Shown piece after piece: positions 44,401 through 51,845 of a stretch of 64,000 nucleotides of DNA. The translations under genes were made by a program, and so were the position numbers. Under the pieces are notes generated by a model that saw only the letters and a list, made by a program, of their open reading frames with translations, did not search any database and was not told where the DNA came from. Each line of letters starts with the position of its first letter. Positions within the stretch are counted from its first letter, which is position 1. The stretch comes from JBPYCR01 sp051846935 (GTDB lineage: Bacteria > Bacillota > Bacilli > Bacillales > Amphibacillaceae): assembly GCF_051846935.1 (NCBI RefSeq), contig NZ_JBPYCS010000016.1, positions 1-64,000 on the forward strand, given 5' to 3'.

Positions 44401-44433
44401 TGGAACAATATCATAACAACTGATAATGTTCCA
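44401..44433. promoter_or_regulatory. Dyad upstream of the SorC-type regulator gene
   Basis: Inverted repeat TGGAACAATATCA / TGATAATGTTCCA (12 of 13 matching, 7-bp centre) between the T-component gene and the regulator start. The minus strand lacks a T-run after it, so an operator is as likely as an attenuator. No matching dyad was seen upstream of the first gene of the operon. Confidence 0.45.
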
Positions 44434-44472
44434 TCTAAATCTAATTGAATGATAATATACCCTGACCCTATG

Positions 44473-45249
44473 TTAGGATATAATTATATATGTTCTATAA
44501 GCTACCCCTAAACTTGCAAATATTATTGCTACTATTGTTAGAAATGGATCATACTTGGTTTTACTGGGATTCCTGTAATATGTTTTTTTGGCACTTGAGT
44601 TAAAACCTCTACTTTCTAATGCAATTACTTGGCTTTGTACTTTCATTATAGAATTTGATATTAAAGGAAAGATAATAGGAACAAACGCCTTTATTCTACT
44701 AAAAAAATCACCTTCTGTATCTAGACCCCTAGATTTTTGTGCCTCTATTATAGTTTTCATTTCACGATTAAAAACGGGGATAACTTGAAATGTTGATGAT
44801 AGCACAAAACTCGCCCTATAGCTAATACCTGCTTTATTTAAAGCAACACCTAATTCTGTTATATTCATTGTTCTTACTAAAAGAAAGAGAACTGCTACTA
44901 TCGGAACAATTCTAGCATATACATTCGTCGCTTTTAGTAAACCTTCTTCGTAAAAAGCAATGCTTGTTCCAGGTATAATTTGCCACACTACTGTTTGGTT
45001 TTCTGGATTTAATATACCTTGGATTAAAAACAGGCTGATCCCTAAAATAAGAACTGCCAAAAAAACTATGCCAAACTCTTTAAGCATTTTATGCTCCAGT
45101 ATTATTATAAACGATAAAGCAAAAATTATTATTGAAATATAGTAATTTGAAAAACAAAAGACTCCTATGGTTATTCCTAATCCTAGCCATATTTTTGTCA
45201 TAGGATAAACTTTACTAAAAAATGTACTTTTATCATTTATATCTAACAT
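44473..45249 (-). CDS. ECF transporter T component (EcfT-like)
   Basis: Transmembrane coupling subunit of an energy-coupling-factor transporter. The 258-residue protein has about five or six hydrophobic helices. The two cytoplasmic coupling motifs near residues 170 and 210 read QKSRGLD and LESRGF, variants of the Ala-Arg-Gly boxes that contact the two ATPases. It lies 48 bp after the S-component gene. Distinct from the housekeeping EcfT, which is encoded among ribosomal-protein genes. Confidence 0.88.
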   Translation of the reverse strand: MLDINDKSTFFSKVYPMTKIWLGLGITIGVFCFSNYYISIIIFALSFIIILEHKMLKEFGIVFLAVLILGISLFLIQGILNPENQTVVWQIIPGTSIAFYEEGLLKATNVYARIVPIVAVLFLLVRTMNITELGVALNKAGISYRASFVLSSTFQVIPVFNREMKTIIEAQKSRGLDTEGDFFSRIKAFVPIIFPLISNSIMKVQSQVIALESRGFNSSAKKTYYRNPSKTKYDPFLTIVAIIFASLGVAYRTYIIIS

Positions 45250-45297
45250 ATAATCATATCCTTATTCAAACCTTATTTTTACTGTTTAATACAATTA

Positions 45298-45921
45298 TTA
45301 ATTCTTTTTCTTTGTTTCAGGTATTAAGTTTTTCATATTATCAGGTAATCTTTTTAAGATTATAAATGCAATTATAATAGCTATACCTTTATCAACAATA
45401 TTAACAGGTATTCGCCCTATAAATGCTGATGAAAATATATCTTGCCCGGCTGCCAAAGTAGCAGCTACTACAAAGTCTACGCCTGAACCATTAACTCCAC
45501 CGTATAACAAAACAACTACTATAGCTCCTATAATCGAATTTGAAAGTGTTATTAAAATAGCCCCAATAATTAAATGAAGCCATGTTCTGAATTTTTTATA
45601 CTTCGCCATAAATCCAATTATTATACCAGATGACATATTTGCTAAACCAAACGCCATACTCAAAACGTCACCGCTGAGTAATCCACTTACTACGTTTGTT
45701 AATAGCCCTGTAGCTCCCCCAACAAGCGGCCCCATAATCACCGCCATAATTACGGTACCAATTGAATCCATAAAAAATGGTAACTTTAATTGACCAGCAA
45801 TCATACCAGCAACTATATTGATAGCAATTCCTATAGGAATAAGAATTAATGCGTATGTTGTTTTTGTTTTTGAACTAATTGAAGCCGTTTGTCTTAATTT
45901 TTTTTCACCCACTTTGAGCAT
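45298..45921 (-). CDS. ECF transporter S component, putative nucleoside-specific
   Basis: Substrate-binding membrane subunit, 207 aa, with about six hydrophobic helices and small-residue-rich segments such as GPLVGGATGLLTNVVSGLL. It fits the COG4720-like group of S components. Specificity is not in the sequence alone; adjacency to a uridine phosphorylase and a DeoR/SorC regulator suggests a nucleoside. Overlaps the preceding ATPase gene by 17 bp. Confidence 0.82.
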   Translation of the reverse strand: MLKVGEKKLRQTASISSKTKTTYALILIPIGIAINIVAGMIAGQLKLPFFMDSIGTVIMAVIMGPLVGGATGLLTNVVSGLLSGDVLSMAFGLANMSSGIIIGFMAKYKKFRTWLHLIIGAILITLSNSIIGAIVVVLLYGGVNGSGVDFVVAATLAAGQDIFSSAFIGRIPVNIVDKGIAIIIAFIILKRLPDNMKNLIPETKKKN

Positions 45922-46735
45922 CCTCCTTTTTATTTGTAAAACTATTTACAAATTGGTCTACGCTAACAAATACCTCCTCCTGGAAGTTTAATCGTTTGCC
46001 CAGTTGAGTTATTTGTGGTGGTTCAATCCATGCTTTTTGCAAAGAATCATTATCGTTGAATACTGACGTACCATCACCATCACGTAATATATTACCGTTA
46101 GCCATGACTATTATACGATTGGAATTTTCGGCCACAAAATCCATGTCATGAGATATGATTATAACGGTCTTCCCTTGTTTGTGAAGTAAATTCATTGTTT
46201 TTATGAGCAATTGCCTTCCTACCTCATCTAATCCTCCAGTTGGTTCATCCATTATAAAAACCTTTGGATTAAAGGTTAGCACTGAGGCAATAGAAACTAT
46301 TTTTTTACTAGTATAATCTAAATTCATTGGATGCTCTTTTAATATGTCGTCTATTCTTAATAACTCTATAACATAATCAAGGTTTTCCTTTGTTTCTTTA
46401 TGGCTTAACTTGAAGTTTTTTGGCCCTGTCATTAATTCTTCCTCTACTGTTTTAGTAAAGAATTGATGGTTAGGGTTCTGAAATACATATCCAACCTTTC
46501 CAGATAGATAGCCTACACTTTTTTCTGCAGTGGATTCCTGCTCTATTTTAACTACTCCTTCAGTCGGCTTCAATAATCCATTGAAATGTTTAACTAAGGT
46601 AGTCTTACCACTACCATTCTGTCCAACAATACTAATTAACTCTGAATCATAAATTTTTAAGTTGACATCATTTAATGCCTGTTTTCCTCTTTTATACCTG
46701 TACACTAGGTTACTTACTTCTATTATTGGTTTCAT
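45905..46735 (-). CDS. ECF transporter ATPase with degenerate signature motif
   Basis: ABC ATPase of 276 aa. Walker A (VGQNGSGKTT), Q-loop (FQNPNHQFF), Walker B (VFIMDEPTGGLDE) and H-loop (IISHDMDF) are intact. The signature normally written LSGGQ is replaced by a LDYTSKK sequence at the expected place. One composite ATP site of the heterodimer should therefore be weakened. Start overlaps the stop of the first ATPase gene (TAATG), indicating coupling. Confidence 0.9.
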   Translation of the reverse strand: MKPIIEVSNLVYRYKRGKQALNDVNLKIYDSELISIVGQNGSGKTTLVKHFNGLLKPTEGVVKIEQESTAEKSVGYLSGKVGYVFQNPNHQFFTKTVEEELMTGPKNFKLSHKETKENLDYVIELLRIDDILKEHPMNLDYTSKKIVSIASVLTFNPKVFIMDEPTGGLDEVGRQLLIKTMNLLHKQGKTVIIISHDMDFVAENSNRIIVMANGNILRDGDGTSVFNDNDSLQKAWIEPPQITQLGKRLNFQEEVFVSVDQFVNSFTNKKEDAQSG

Positions 46736-47598
46736 TATTTATTTCGCCTCTTATTATTCTCAAGATGTGTAAATAATTGTTCTGCTTCATTTAAATTTAT
46801 AGGCAATTCCTTAAAATTGTATATATCTTTCAATTTAAAAACAGCATCTGTTACTTGTGGTAATCGGATATCATACCCATTTAACTCTTCCTTTTTTTGA
46901 AATATATATTTTGTTTCTCCAAACAGTTTTAATTCGCCATCATGAAGAACCATCACTTTATCAGTATACTCAGCTATTTTTTCTATGTTATGATCCGCCA
47001 TAATTATTGTTTTACCCTCTTGGTGTAATCTAGATACAAGATTAAATATTTCATCTCTTCCTATGGGATCTAATTGAGATGTCGATTCATCCAAGATAAT
47101 TATATCTGGGCGTAAAGCTAATAAACAAGCAACAGCAAGCCTCTGTTGTTGCCCCCCCGACAAGTGGAAAGGGGATCTTCCTGAAAGTTCATGTAAATAG
47201 CAACTATCCATAACTTCTTCTATTCTCTTTATTATTTCACTTCTTTCTAAGCCTAAGTTACACATAGAAAAGGCTATTTCATCCTCAACAGTTTCTTGGG
47301 TAAATTGGCTCTCAGCATCCTGAAATACTATTCCAGCAACTTTGGTCATGTCTGAAGCATTTTCTGCGGATAAAACATTTCCATTTACCTTTATCTCACC
47401 AATCCAATCTCCACCTATGATATGAGGGGCCAACCCCATCATAGATAGACATGCAGTAGATTTACCAGCCTTATTTCGCCCAATCAATCCTATGAAATCT
47501 CCACTCTCAATCGTAACAGTTATATTATTTAAAGCGGCATTTTCGTAATTAGGATAGTAGTATGAGAAACCTGAAAATTCAATTATTGGGGTTGCCAA
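46735..47598 (-). CDS. ECF transporter ATPase with canonical signature
   Basis: ABC ATPase of 287 aa. Walker A reads GRNKAGKST, the Q-loop VFQDAESQF, the signature LSGGQQQRLAVA, Walker B IIILDESTSQLDP and the H-loop MADHNIEKI. It pairs with the next ATPase, which lacks the signature. The start is a TTG 7 nt after a strong AGGAGG. Follows the uridine phosphorylase gene by 19 bp. Confidence 0.92.
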   Translation of the reverse strand: MATPIIEFSGFSYYYPNYENAALNNITVTIESGDFIGLIGRNKAGKSTACLSMMGLAPHIIGGDWIGEIKVNGNVLSAENASDMTKVAGIVFQDAESQFTQETVEDEIAFSMCNLGLERSEIIKRIEEVMDSCYLHELSGRSPFHLSGGQQQRLAVACLLALRPDIIILDESTSQLDPIGRDEIFNLVSRLHQEGKTIIMADHNIEKIAEYTDKVMVLHDGELKLFGETKYIFQKKEELNGYDIRLPQVTDAVFKLKDIYNFKELPINLNEAEQLFTHLENNKRRNK

Positions 47599-47617
47599 AG
47601 TTACACCTCCTTATCAA

Positions 47618-48337
47618 TCAACTATTATTCTCTAATATTCTTATAGCTTCTAAGCCGACTTTTATCGTTTCTTCCATTGAGCCCTCCATATTCAGAATGC
47701 AAGAAGCTCTTAAGTTTCTAATAGATGATACTATATAAATTGCAGCGGCCTCCATTTCTGAGGCAAGTGCACCGCCTTCTATCCAGGCTTGCCACCTTAA
47801 TTTTAACAAATCCCTCACCGGCATTATCTCGGGTAGGACTTCCCCATAAAAAGAATCTTTTGATTGAATAACACCTTTATGAAAAATCTTATTAAGATTT
47901 GATGCTGCTTTACAGAGGGCACTTGTAACATCAATATCTGCAACTGCTGGAAATTCAATTGGCATGTATTGTCCTGTTGTTCCTTCATCTCTAATTGCAG
48001 CAGTTCCTATTACAACATCTCCCTTATTTATAAATTCTTGCATGGGGCCAGCAGTTCCTATACGAATAAAAGTATCTGCCCCAACTTTACTCAATTCTTC
48101 TACAGCTATGGCAGATGAAGGAGCCCCTATACCTGTAGAACAAACCGATACTTTAGTACCATCTATATATCCCGTATATGTTTTGTATTCTCTATTCTCT
48201 GCAACTAGCCATGATTCATCAAATAAACTCGCTATGAGCTCTACCCTTCCAGGATCACCCGGTAAAAAAACATATCTTCCTACATCACCTTTTTTTAATT
48301 GCACATGATATTGAACTTCGCTTTTACTAAAATCCAT
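47618..48337 (-). CDS. udp: Uridine phosphorylase-family nucleoside phosphorylase
   Basis: NP-I family enzyme that splits a nucleoside with phosphate into base and (deoxy)ribose 1-phosphate. Motifs are FLPGDPGRV (phosphate site), CSTGIGAPSSAIAVEEL, RIGTAGPM and the substrate helix SEMEAAAIYIV. At 239 aa it is shorter than E. coli Udp, with a shortened segment before the last helix. I chose the ATG rather than a GTG three codons upstream because the GTG lies too close to AGGAG. First gene of the ECF operon. Uridine as substrate is the family default, not proven. Confidence 0.88.
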   Translation of the reverse strand: MDFSKSEVQYHVQLKKGDVGRYVFLPGDPGRVELIASLFDESWLVAENREYKTYTGYIDGTKVSVCSTGIGAPSSAIAVEELSKVGADTFIRIGTAGPMQEFINKGDVVIGTAAIRDEGTTGQYMPIEFPAVADIDVTSALCKAASNLNKIFHKGVIQSKDSFYGEVLPEIMPVRDLLKLRWQAWIEGGALASEMEAAAIYIVSSIRNLRASCILNMEGSMEETIKVGLEAIRILENNS

Positions 48338-48382
48338 CCCTATCACTACTCCTTAAGTAAGTTTTTAAGTCAAAATAATTTT

Positions 48383-48406
48383 CAGCAACTTATTTGCCCT
48401 CCTTTC
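48383..48406 (-). other. Possible leader micro-ORF
   Basis: On the minus strand AAAGGAGG is followed 9 nt later by TTG and seven sense codons (LLKIILT) before a stop, upstream of udp. The strong ribosome site without a real gene suggests either a translated leader peptide or the remains of a lost first gene. Confidence 0.3.
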
Positions 48407-48453
48407 CTATATTGTTAATTAATTAGATAAGTTCAAATTTAATACCCCCTAAA

Positions 48454-48467
48454 TAACAGCGCTTTCA
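48454..48467 (-). promoter_or_regulatory. cre-like catabolite control site
   Basis: The minus strand TGAAAGCGCTGTTA matches the catabolite responsive element TGWNANCGNTNWCA at all fixed positions but one. It overlaps a possible -35 (TTGAAA), so CcpA would repress the nucleoside operon when good sugars are present. Fits a catabolic salvage operon. Confidence 0.55.
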
Positions 48468-48674
48468 ACAAAGAGAACAAGCCTATTCACAAGTGTTAAT
48501 TAAAAATTTGACATTTGTTAAGGAAAGTTGAATTCATTATAATCTAATAAATCTAATAAATCAAGTTATTCTGAAAAATAAGTTGACTAATTGGTTTATC
48601 TGCTTTGATAAGGATGGGATTTAAATGATAAATAACCTTACACTTAGGGATAGACAGATGTATGATAAGTAATA

Positions 48675-48734
48675 TTATCGGCATTAAAAACCCTGATAGG
48701 ATTAGTTTCATACCAGGGTTTTTAATGCCGATAA
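48675..48734. repeat. Perfect 21-bp inverted repeat abutting the IS21 end
   Basis: Arms at 48675-48695 and 48714-48734 (starting TTATCGGCATTAAAAACCC) pair perfectly across an 18-nt loop. The right arm ends 2 bp from the presumed terminus of an IS21-type element. It may be a transcription terminator that served as insertion target. Confidence 0.65.
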
Positions 48735-48736
48735 AT

Positions 48737-49187
48737 GTCAAGATAAGTATGTACAATTTCGATTGTCTAAGAATGTACAGTTTAGTTCGAAGTGTTGAAA
48801 ATAATCTTGCTGGTTAAAATCGATTACTTGACTCAGACTTGTCATCCTTTTGAATGTGGTTTTTTAAACGATAAGATTCACCTACTATATTTATTACTGA
48901 CGCATGATGTAATACTCTAACTAAAATAGCGTTAGCTATTTTAGGATCTTGAAATATTTCACTCCATGATTTAAAGTTAGAGTTTGTTGTAAATATAGTG
49001 CTTTTTCTCTCATATCGCATATCGATTAATTGAAAAAATAGTTTGGCATCAGCTTCATCAATTGGTAAATACCCTATCTCATCGATGATGAGTAATAATT
49101 TATACTTTGAAATAATGCTTCAATCTTGTCTCTAATTTACCTTCAAGATGCGCTTTCTTTAGAATTAGTATCAAATCGTAGGCCGGA
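48737..49187 (-). mobile_element. IS21-family remnant with broken istB
   Basis: The minus strand encodes the C-terminal half of an IstB-like ATPase: LILILKKAHLEGKLETRLK, then after a frameshift near 49110 the Walker B IIDEIGYLPIDEADAKLFF and RYERKSTIFTTN, ending at 48814. The downstream noncoding end contains repeated TGTACA words and terminates in CTTGACA, as IS21 ends do. istA and the istB N-terminus are missing. Not functional. Confidence 0.85.
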
Positions 49188-49310
49188 CGTTTGCCGCTCG
49201 CTTCATTCAGATTCCACGTCACCATAGACACCCTTGCGTTAAGCTAACTGCTGCCTTGAGTTTGGCAATTTTACCCTATAGACTAAGCTCATGCTGCTTT
49301 GAATATTTGA
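49188..49310 (-). mobile_element. Group II intron fragment (5' ribozyme region)
   Basis: On the minus strand GAGCTTAGTCTATAGGG, CTTAACGCAAGGGTGTC, GGTGACGTGGAATCTGAA and GCGGCAAACGTCCGGCCTA follow the order of conserved domain I sequence of bacterial group II introns with reverse transcriptases. The match stops abruptly at the IS21 fragment. No reverse transcriptase gene or domain V is present, so this is a relic. Confidence 0.65.
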
Positions 49311-49390
49311 CTTTTGATGGGCTTAATAGTTTTCGAGAATAGTAGCTCCAAATTGATTATAGTGGAAGGCGGCGACTCCAGCCGGAATAG

Positions 49391-49955
49391 TGACATGAAC
49401 CATAAAAGTTGTACATTTATTTATGTTGATTTTCGTGCTAATTCATATGTTCTTCTAAAATCAATCGGACTTTTTCCATCCAGTTTTTCTTTAATACGTT
49501 CTTGATAAGAATACAATATATTGATTTACTTGATCAATCTCATCATCGACAGAAGAAAAAGAAGTGGTATAAATACATTCTATTTTTCAATATGCTGAAG
49601 AACCTCCCATAAGCGCATTATCCAAACAGTTTTCTTTACGCGACATGCTTTGTCTCATCTTGTAAAAGGGTGAGTAATCGCTCAAAGCTTTTGATTTGAT
49701 ATAACCACCCTTGATCTGAATAGACTACGATTTGTACATCGACCCTCTGGCTTTTGACATATCCTTGTTTAAAGGCTTTTTCTAATGACTTCTGAACGAG
49801 TTTGAAATTAGGATTTCGTGAAATCGAATGCCTGATAACCTTCGATATTAAGGACATCTAAAACAGCTGATAGATATAGTATGGCATCTCTCACCTTAAA
49901 CAGTGACATCTGTTAACTACGCTTGATTGGGTTTAGGTGCCTCGAATTTACAATT
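49391..49955 (-). mobile_element. IS3-family remnant (orfB, several stops)
   Basis: Pieces of an IS3-type DDE transposase in three frames: KPNQA.LTDVTV, RHSISRNPNFKLVQKSLEKA, IVVYSDQGWLYQIKSFERLL (with the DQGWQYQ-type motif), KENCLDNALM, EIDQVNQYI and the typical C-terminus RIKEKLDGKSPIDFR. A terminal TGACATGAACC... end follows at about 49391-49415. Frameshifts and stops make it inactive; orfA is missing. Confidence 0.85.
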
Positions 49956-49959
49956 CACT

Positions 49960-51214
49960 AGATTATCAGCCACAAGCCAATCTTAAACGAAAGCGATCAA
50001 AGCGCCAGTAGCCAAATGCGTTTCTCTTTATCACTTTTGTTTGGTTATTAATACCCTCGTCATAACCATTATGCAAATTAAAGGCGAAACTATTCAAAAT
50101 TTCCTTCTGCCATTTCTGAAAAGTTCTACTGCCTTTTTGAATTTATCAAGGCCAGATGCTTTTACTAAACTGTAAAATTCGTATAAACGTTCTTGACCGC
50201 CGTTAAATTGGAAGGCCCTAGGGCCTTTGCTTCTTCAAACCAATACCGATATGCTTCTTTTAACTGGTATGCTCTTTGCAACGTATCCGACATTTTTAAA
50301 TAGCGATCTAAATACCAGCGTTGCTTCTCTGTTAATGTTTCATGCTTTTTATTAAATACATGCTTCATTCGCTTACACTTTTTGCGATCATAGTCACTAA
50401 ATTGCTTTTGTTCTTTTCTTCTAACGCGCTCAAGGGCCCAATACATATACCGGCAAAAATGAAAGCGATCTGCTACTATAATTGGTTTCCCTAATGCTTG
50501 ATCTACGGCTGCTTTGAATGAGGGACTCATATCCATTACCACTATTTTAACTTTCTGCCCGTGATTTTCTAAGTACGTCTTTACCGTTTCCTTCCTTCGA
50601 TCTGGCAGAATCTCAAGTGGTCTCCGATTCACCGGATCGGCAATAATGGTTTGGTATTTTTCTCCGTTAGTGTCTCCCTTATATTCATCAATAGCGATTA
50701 TAGAAGGCAACTCTTTCGCCTTCTCCAACAAGGTCGAACCTACTTCATCAAACCTACGCATCACAGTTGTCGCAGAAGTATTAAACCTAGAGGCAATATC
50801 TTGAAAGTTCTTCCCATGAATAAGCTCCAATGCAATAGCCTTTTTCAATTCCTTAGATTGTCTTTGATAGCGTTCTACTAAAGAATTATTCTCATAGAAA
50901 CGTTTTTCACATCCGTGCTGCTGACATGAATAACGGCGTTTGCGGTAAAATATAAGTGTTTCTCTTACAAATAATTTCGTATGTTGTATCTTTTGAATGC
51001 GATAGTCGTGCACTTTCTTTGTATGAGAGTTACACGATGGACAGTGATGCGAAGTGACATCCAGTTCCACGTGAATTTGAAAAACACCATCATTTTCAAT
51101 AGATTTTTTGATGTATATGTGTAAAATTTTACTCGGGGGTATTTTGGTATATTTTACTAGCCAAAAAAGAGAAGGCACTCTATCATAAAATGTATGCTTC
51201 GCAGGCAAATACAT
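49960..51214 (-). pseudogene. ISL3-family transposase, frameshifted
   Basis: The first 349 residues are in one frame and show the ISL3 zinc-finger region (CPSCNSHTKKVHDYR, CQQHGCEKRF) and the DDE core (AIDEYKGDTNGEKYQTII, VVMDMSPSFKAAV, ADRFHFCRYMYWALERVRR). A frameshift near 50195 shifts the C-terminus into GGQERLYEFYSLVKASGLDKFKKA, and further stops follow. Almost complete but probably inactive. Terminal repeats could not be defined. Confidence 0.88.
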
Positions 51215-51232
51215 TTAGAAAGAGGCCTTCTC

Positions 51233-51445
51233 ATGGAATATATTATAACAAGAATTTACGAATTATTAAAGGAAACAAACAACTTAATCGAATTTGAAGA
51301 ACAGGTACAGCTATTGATGTACGATACATTCACCAGTTTAGTCGGGGAAGTATTTAATAAAGTAAACGAGGTCATCAAAAAACAAAAACAGGCGGAAAAC
51401 TGGAAAGTAGAAAGAAATGATCCCAAAGGGATCCAGTTCATCCCC
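51233..51445 (+). mobile_element. ISLre2-family (UPF0236) transposase, N-terminal fragment
   Basis: About 70 codons in plus orientation from an ATG preceded by a ribosome-like GAGAGG-poor region: MEYIITRIYELLKETNNLIE, then VGEVFNKVNEVIKKQKQ and WKVERNDPKGIQF. This is the well-conserved start of ISLre2 transposases, which are over 400 residues when intact. The frame then runs into unrelated sequence, so the rest has been lost. Confidence 0.75.
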
Positions 51446-51451
51446 TTTTAT

Positions 51452-51503
51452 CCCGATTGTTTCGTTAGGTTCTTGTTTTTTAGAACCTAACGAAACAACC
51501 GGG
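51452..51503. repeat. Near-perfect 22-bp inverted repeat
   Basis: Arms at 51452-51473 and 51482-51503 (starting CCCGATTGTTTCGTTAGG) pair except for one base, with an 8-nt T-rich loop. It lies between the ISLre2 fragment and an unidentified short coding tail; could be a terminator or the end of a lost element. Confidence 0.6.
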
Positions 51504-51587
51504 TCAGCAAGCGATAGCGCGGTAGTCGAAAAAGCGTACAAAATTGGAGTGCCAAGAATAGCGGTGTTAAAATACGACCGAGAATAA
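51504..51587 (+). pseudogene. Unidentified C-terminal coding tail
   Basis: After the inverted repeat the plus strand reads SASDSAVVEKAYKIGVPR then AVLKYDRE and a stop, without a start. Codon use looks protein-like and it probably is the 3' end of a gene brought in and cut off by the transposable elements. Family not recognised. Confidence 0.3.
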
Positions 51588-51789
51588 CTTGACACATACT
51601 TTTGATGTGAAATGCTTCTAAACCTGGTAAAGAAATGTTAAAATTCACTTACACGCAACTCCTTTTGTGTTTGTTTTGTCGTTAAAACAAGTCTAACAAA
51701 TTTTGGAGTTTGCGTGCTTTTATTTTGCTGAATTTTTCCTATACCCCAACATATATTTTAGAGCCTTTTTTTTAAAGCAATTGCTACAC

Positions 51790-51843
51790 AAAAAGACGTT
51801 TCTTCCGTAGAGGAAAACTCCTTGGAAGAAACGCTTCGTTTTT
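51790..51843 (-). terminator. Rho-independent terminator after the UPF0182 gene
   Basis: Stem GACGTTTCTTCC / GGAAGAAACGCTTC (imperfect) with an approximately 18-nt loop and flanking A- and T-runs. Directly follows the UPF0182 stop on the minus strand. Confidence 0.75.
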
Positions 51844-51845
51844 CA

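Larger units (their letters stand above)
48338..48674. other. Leader and promoter region of the ECF operon
   Basis: About 340 bp upstream of udp. It contains a cre-like site, a possible sigma-A promoter on the minus strand (TTGAAA then TATTAA with 18 bp) overlapping it, and a very short frame after a strong ribosome site. The farthest part holds AATCTAATAA-type short repeats without recognised role. Confidence 0.5.

Noticed and set aside
48509..48541. Plus-strand promoter TTGACA...TATAAT upstream of udp
   Set aside because: Both boxes are good, but the spacing is 24 bp, too long for sigma-A, and no plus-strand gene follows.
48675..48734. CRISPR-like repeat
   Set aside because: It is a single inverted repeat with no repeat-spacer series. 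No CRISPR array or cas gene was seen anywhere in the window.
49314..49505. Plus-strand open frame over the IS3 remnant
   Set aside because: The opposite strand encodes clear IS3 transposase motifs; the plus frame is a by-product.
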